The notes beneath the pieces were generated by a model. The model saw only the letters and a program-made list of their open reading frames with translations, was not told where the DNA came from and ran no database searches. The position numbers and the translations under genes were made by a program. Positions 6,289 through 9,339 of a DNA stretch of 9,339 nt are shown one piece after another. The first letter of the stretch is position 1; each line of letters starts with the position of its first letter. Location: positions 1 to 9,339 of the forward strand of contig JAADIK010000149.1 of assembly GCA_013151365.1 (NCBI GenBank), read 5' to 3'. The DNA is from Deltaproteobacteria bacterium. GTDB taxonomy: Bacteria > Desulfobacterota > Desulfobulbia > Desulfobulbales > Desulfobulbaceae.

Positions 6289-8289
6289 ATGATACTTCAA
6301 GGCAGTCTTATAGAATTTATCGACGACGGCAAATTTGTTTGCGGCCTGGTCACCGAAAACGGCAACAAACGACTCCGTCTGCTGGGCCAGAACGGCCGCG
6401 ACATCAACCTGCCGCCATCCCGCATCATCACGGTGTCCAAAAAGACCCATTCCCTCGACCAGGGCCGCGACAACCTGGTCGCCCTGCTCAAGAGCACGGC
6501 CGAGAACCGGCGGCAGCTGGCGGCGGCCATCGATCTTCAGGAACTGTGGGAGATGACCTGCGAAGAGCCGGTGACGGAATTTTCCGTCGGCTTCCTGGCG
6601 GAACTCTGCTTCAACGGCGAGGTTTCGGACGACCAGGAGGCCGCCTTTTTACGGGCCGTTTTCGCCGACCGTTTCTTTTTCAAATTCAAGAACGGCCGCA
6701 TCACCGTGTACACGCCCGAGCAGGTGGAGCAACTGCGCCATCAGCAGGAAAAAGAAGAGGAAAAGAAACGACTCCTGGAGACCGGGGCGGCGGCGCTGAA
6801 CCGGATCATGGCCGGCGAGCAGGTAACGGAGCAGCAGTGGCCGGAACGGGGCCGGGTCCTGGCGTTGATCGAGGAATTTTTTCTCTTCGGCAGCGAATGC
6901 GCCGAGGCCGATCTGGTGCGGCAGCTCCTGAAAAAGGCCGACCTGACGGGACCTAATGACAGTTACCACCTGCTGGTCCGGGCCGGCGTCTGGCAAAAGG
7001 ATGAAAACACCGCCCTGCTCAGGGCCCGGCAGCCCGTTGCCTTCAGCGAGGAAGCCGCGGGCCGGGCTCTGTCGATCCGGGCGGACTCTGCCGAGGAACT
7101 CCTTGCCGATCCCCGGCGGCGCGACCTCCGGGACCTGTCGATATTTACCATCGACGGCCCGGGAACCAGGGACTACGACGATGCCCTGCATGTGGAAGAG
7201 CGGGAAAACGGCTTGCTGGTCGGGGTTCACATCACCGACCTGACCCATATTATCCCGCCCGGCGATCCCCTGTTTGCAGAGGCCCGGGAACGTGCGACCT
7301 CCATCTATTTCCCCGAGGGCCAGGTCCCCATGCTGCCGAAATCGCTGTCCGAGGGGGTATGCAGCCTGCTCGTGGACCAGCCGCGCCCGGCCATGAGTTT
7401 TCTCATCCATCTCGCCAATGACGGCGAGGTGCTCGACACAACCATCACGCCAAGCGTCATCCAGGTCCGGCGGCGGCTGACTTATGAAGAAGTCGACCGG
7501 ACCATCGACTCGGACCGGGACATCGCGCTATTGAACAAAATGTGCGGCCTGCTGCGGCGGCGGCGCCTTGACAACGGCGCCCTTATGCTGCCCTTTCCGG
7601 ATGTCAATATCGAGATACAAGACGACGGCGAGGTGACGATCACCCTGTCACCGGCCGACACCCCGGCGCGCAGCCTGGTGGCCGAGCTGATGATCCTGGC
7701 CAACAATACCGCGGCCTCGTACCTGGCGGCCCAGGAGGCGCCGGGGCTGTTTCGTTCCCAGCCGCCGCCGCATAAACGCCTGGTCAGCGGGGTCAACGAC
7801 GGCCTGCAGCTCATCGCCCGGCAACGCCGTTTTCTCGCCAGGGGCGAATTGAGCACCCGGCCGAAGGCCCACAGCGGCCTGGGGCTGTCCTGCTATACCA
7901 CCGTCACCTCGCCCCTGCGCCGTTTTCTCGACCTGGCCATGCAGCACCAGCTCAGCAACCTGGTCCGCGGCAAGGGCATTCTTTTTTCCGCCGATCAATG
8001 CCAGAATTTTGCCGCTTCGATCAACCAGAACCTGGTCCGGGCCAACACGGTCCGGCAGCAACGGCACCGTTACTGGCTTCTCCGCTACCTGGAAGCACAG
8101 GAAGGAAGGACGGCCAATGCCCTGGTCGTCAGCCAGGGACCGAGCCGGATCAACCTCCTGCTGACCGACTGCCTCCTGGATATCAATCTGCCGCCCAATC
8201 CCGCTTTTGCCACGGAACCCGGCGACTCGGTCCGGGTCAAGATCGTCCGGGTCAACGCCCTGGAAAATATATTACGGGTCGAATGGTAA
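6289..8289 (+). CDS. RNB-domain 3'-5' exoribonuclease (RNase II/R family)
   Basis: A 666-residue cytoplasmic exoribonuclease. The N-terminal 50 or so residues (GSLIEFIDDGKFVCGLV...) look like a small beta-barrel. There is then a helical region with an E/K-rich coil (147-163) and the RNB catalytic domain from about 283. The metal site TIDGPGTRDYDDAL gives D289, D295, D297 and D298, the spacing of E. coli RNase II D201/D207/D209/D210. The late motif YTTVTSPLRRFLDLAMQHQL (536-555) carries the conserved TSP-RR-DL block and arginines that contact RNA. The last 60 residues resemble a degenerate S1/OB fold (ALVVSQGPSRINLLL ... VRVKIVRVNALENILRVEW). The order is that of RNase II-like proteins common in Desulfobacterota, but rnb versus rnr cannot be decided, so no symbol is given. 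It degrades single-stranded RNA from the 3' end. The ATG at 6289 follows a G-rich sequence at 12-20 bases. The gene is bracketed by two copies of a palindromic repeat. Confidence 0.93.
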   Translation: MILQGSLIEFIDDGKFVCGLVTENGNKRLRLLGQNGRDINLPPSRIITVSKKTHSLDQGRDNLVALLKSTAENRRQLAAAIDLQELWEMTCEEPVTEFSVGFLAELCFNGEVSDDQEAAFLRAVFADRFFFKFKNGRITVYTPEQVEQLRHQQEKEEEKKRLLETGAAALNRIMAGEQVTEQQWPERGRVLALIEEFFLFGSECAEADLVRQLLKKADLTGPNDSYHLLVRAGVWQKDENTALLRARQPVAFSEEAAGRALSIRADSAEELLADPRRRDLRDLSIFTIDGPGTRDYDDALHVEERENGLLVGVHITDLTHIIPPGDPLFAEARERATSIYFPEGQVPMLPKSLSEGVCSLLVDQPRPAMSFLIHLANDGEVLDTTITPSVIQVRRRLTYEEVDRTIDSDRDIALLNKMCGLLRRRRLDNGALMLPFPDVNIEIQDDGEVTITLSPADTPARSLVAELMILANNTAASYLAAQEAPGLFRSQPPPHKRLVSGVNDGLQLIARQRRFLARGELSTRPKAHSGLGLSCYTTVTSPLRRFLDLAMQHQLSNLVRGKGILFSADQCQNFAASINQNLVRANTVRQQRHRYWLLRYLEAQEGRTANALVVSQGPSRINLLLTDCLLDINLPPNPAFATEPGDSVRVKIVRVNALENILRVEW

Positions 8290-8350
8290 TTTTTTCGTAA
8301 CTGCCGGCGGGGCATCTCAATCGCGCTGCGGGAGATCACTTATCACAACT
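8290..8350. other. Gap after the exoribonuclease gene
   Basis: Sixty-one bases between the exoribonuclease stop and the repeat. TTTTTT occurs at 8290-8295 but without a preceding stem. A weak stem (ATCTC 8314-8318 with GAGAT 8332-8336) has no T-run. No clear intrinsic terminator is seen for the plus-strand gene. Confidence 0.4.
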
Positions 8351-8393
8351 GGTCACAAGGTGTAAAACTCTGCGCTATTATTTACATCTAACC
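8351..8393 (+). repeat. Companion flank of the palindromic element, copy 2
   Basis: A 43-base sequence matching the reverse complement of 6151-6193 at 36 positions. It lies directly left of the copy 2 core, 61 bases after the exoribonuclease stop. It contains TGTAAA (8361-8366) and TTTACA (8381-8386) as a 6-bp inverted repeat, only partly kept in copy 1. Confidence 0.8.
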
Positions 8394-8503
8394 TGTAAGC
8401 CGTCACAGGTGCCACAGATTTACGTAGTCGCTTCCGTTCGCTATAGTCACTCTATGCGGGCGGGAGCGACCGCGTGAAGATGGGGTGCCTGTGACGGCTG
8501 ACC
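8394..8503 (+). repeat. Nested palindromic element, copy 2 core (110 nt)
   Basis: Gapless match to 6041-6150. Outer arms are 8394-8413 and 8484-8502, inner stem 8422-8440 with 8457-8475, loop 8441-8456. Substitutions in the inner right strand relative to copy 1 (A to G, T to C) both keep pairing with the unchanged left strand. The right half encodes the end of the minus-strand TPR gene. It may serve as a 3'-end structure for both convergent transcripts. Confidence 0.85.
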
Positions 8504-9271
8504 GCTGATCAACTCGAGGTCCGCCTTGTTTAGCCAGCCGGAACGGCCGTTTTCGTCCGCGACCAGGAGAAAGTTGCCGTGGGACTTGAGCGGCCGGACC
8601 AGCCGTCCTTCCCGGATGGTGCCTGAAGAGCCGGCCGAGGCAAAGGGCGAAATCAGCAGCCGCGCGTCCGCCGCGGTCACCACCGCGTCATTCCATGTCC
8701 GATACTGAAACACGGCCGCCGGCACCGAGACGATCAGAACGCCCAGGCAGCAGAACATCACGCCCCGGCCAACCACCCTCGGGGTCTTGTCGACAAAAAA
8801 GGTCGCCACGTAGGCCAGGCTGAACAGGAACAGGGCCACCGCCGCCATCAGGGTCCACTGTTTCGGGGCCAGCAGGTCGGCGAACCGTTCATAAAGGGGC
8901 CGGCTCTGCCGGTAGAGCCCTTTGTCCTTGCGCACCTGCTCCAGGGTGGCCCGGATGTCTTCGTTGCCCGGGTCCAGGCGCAGAGCCCGCAGGGCGTTGA
9001 CGACGGCCTTGCCGGTCCGGCCGTCGGCGGCGTAACTGTTGGCCAGGTTATAGAGCAGGGGGGCGGAAACGCCGTACCGCCGCGCGATGTCCAGGTAATC
9101 GCCGATGGCCGCCTTGTATTCCCCCCGGCTGTACGCCTCGTTCCCCTGTTGAAACAGATGCCGCGCCGGAGCCGGAGCCGGCGCCGCGGCCCCAGCCAGG
9201 GTCGGCCAGGCGGCCAGGGCCGTGAAAATCAGCAGAAAAACCTTGTAACAGAGCGTGTTCGGTCGGATCAT
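8447..9271 (-). CDS. TPR / two-transmembrane / SH3-like protein, BatE-like
   Basis: A 274-residue envelope protein. Residues 1-29 are a signal peptide (VFLLIFTALAAWPTLAGAAA), followed by a proline-alanine linker. Residues about 36-115 hold two to three TPR units (ARHLFQQGNEAYSRGEYKAAIGDYLDIA; LLYNLANSYAADGRTGKAVVNALRALRLDPGN). Two membrane helices are at about 138-160 and 168-190. Residues about 196-255 look like a bacterial SH3 domain (DARLLISPFASAGSSGTIREG ... GRSGWLNKADLELI). This arrangement is that of BatE-like proteins in the moxR-bat (aerotolerance) gene cluster; their biochemical role is not settled. The start ATG overlaps the stop of the upstream gene by four bases (ATGA). Residues 257-274 and the stop codon are encoded by the palindromic repeat, so the original C-terminus was probably different. 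The SH3-like domain appears complete before that point, so the protein may still work. Confidence 0.75.
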   Translation of the reverse strand: MIRPNTLCYKVFLLIFTALAAWPTLAGAAAPAPAPARHLFQQGNEAYSRGEYKAAIGDYLDIARRYGVSAPLLYNLANSYAADGRTGKAVVNALRALRLDPGNEDIRATLEQVRKDKGLYRQSRPLYERFADLLAPKQWTLMAAVALFLFSLAYVATFFVDKTPRVVGRGVMFCCLGVLIVSVPAAVFQYRTWNDAVVTAADARLLISPFASAGSSGTIREGRLVRPLKSHGNFLLVADENGRSGWLNKADLELISGQPSQAPHLHAVAPARIE

Positions 9272-9339
9272 GACACCTTCTCCAGTTCTTTCCTGACCAG
9301 GTCGAGGGTGCGGCGCATCTCCTCTTGGTCCATGCGGAC
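9268..9339 (-). CDS. 3' end of an upstream minus-strand gene, possibly BatD-like
   Basis: An open frame enters from the right edge and ends with TGA at 9270-9268, encoding RMDQEEMRRTLDLVRKELEKVS at its C-terminus (23 residues visible). The charged helix is too short to identify. The four-base overlap with the TPR/SH3 gene shows the two are translated together. Since batD usually precedes batE, a BatD C-terminus is the best guess from context, but nothing in the residues proves it. Confidence 0.4.
   Translation of the reverse strand, partial: VRMDQEEMRRTLDLVRKELEKVS

Noticed and set aside
8290..8336. Terminator for the exoribonuclease gene (T-run plus weak stem)
   Set aside because: The T-run precedes the stem instead of following it, and the stem is only five plus three pairs.
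6041..8503. Possible CRISPR array from the repeated 20-mers
   Set aside because: The repeats are inverted arms of two hairpins 2.3 kb apart, with no regular spacers.

Overview
The window is chromosomal, about 60% GC by eye, and densely coding. It looks like DNA from an anaerobic Desulfobacterota (deltaproteobacterial) lineage. That placement is an inference from three things: the order cooC-type ATPase / ftsE / ftsX / envC-like / ctpA, the GPPNAGKST form of the Era P-loop, and a 666-residue RNB exoribonuclease of a type I associate with that group. No marker here fixes the genus.

Layout. Positions 1-329 hold the 3' end of a CooC-like nickel-enzyme maturation ATPase. Positions 342-3250 hold a tight, partly overlapping cell-division block: ftsE, ftsX, and an EnvC-like coiled-coil protein whose LytM domain lacks the zinc ligands. 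A 417-base non-coding stretch with dyads follows, then ctpA (3668-4984), a secreted C-terminal processing protease. FtsEX plus an EnvC-type activator would couple ATP hydrolysis in the cytoplasm to control of a periplasmic murein hydrolase; CtpA is a plausible periplasmic protease acting in the same compartment. era (5032-5976, minus strand) converges on ctpA with a 9-bp GC stem between them.

Positions 5977-6288 separate era from the divergent RNB exoribonuclease gene (6289-8289). Most of this stretch is an unusual hairpin element. A second copy lies just after the exoribonuclease gene and runs into the 3' end of a convergent gene for a TPR/two-TM/SH3-like protein (8447-9271, minus, BatE-like). 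That gene overlaps the tail of a further minus-strand gene (9268-9339) by four bases.

The most interesting content is the repeat. Each copy has a 110-nt imperfect palindrome (96 of 110 positions identical, no gaps) with nested stems, plus a 43-nt companion flank (36 of 43 identical). The palindrome cores have the same orientation in both copies, but the flank is on the right and reverse-complemented in copy 1 and on the left in copy 2. One part has therefore inverted relative to the other. Copy 2 also supplies the stop codon and last 18 residues of the TPR protein. Copy 1 is bracketed by 9-bp direct repeats. It looks like a non-autonomous REP/MITE-type element; no transposase is present in the window.
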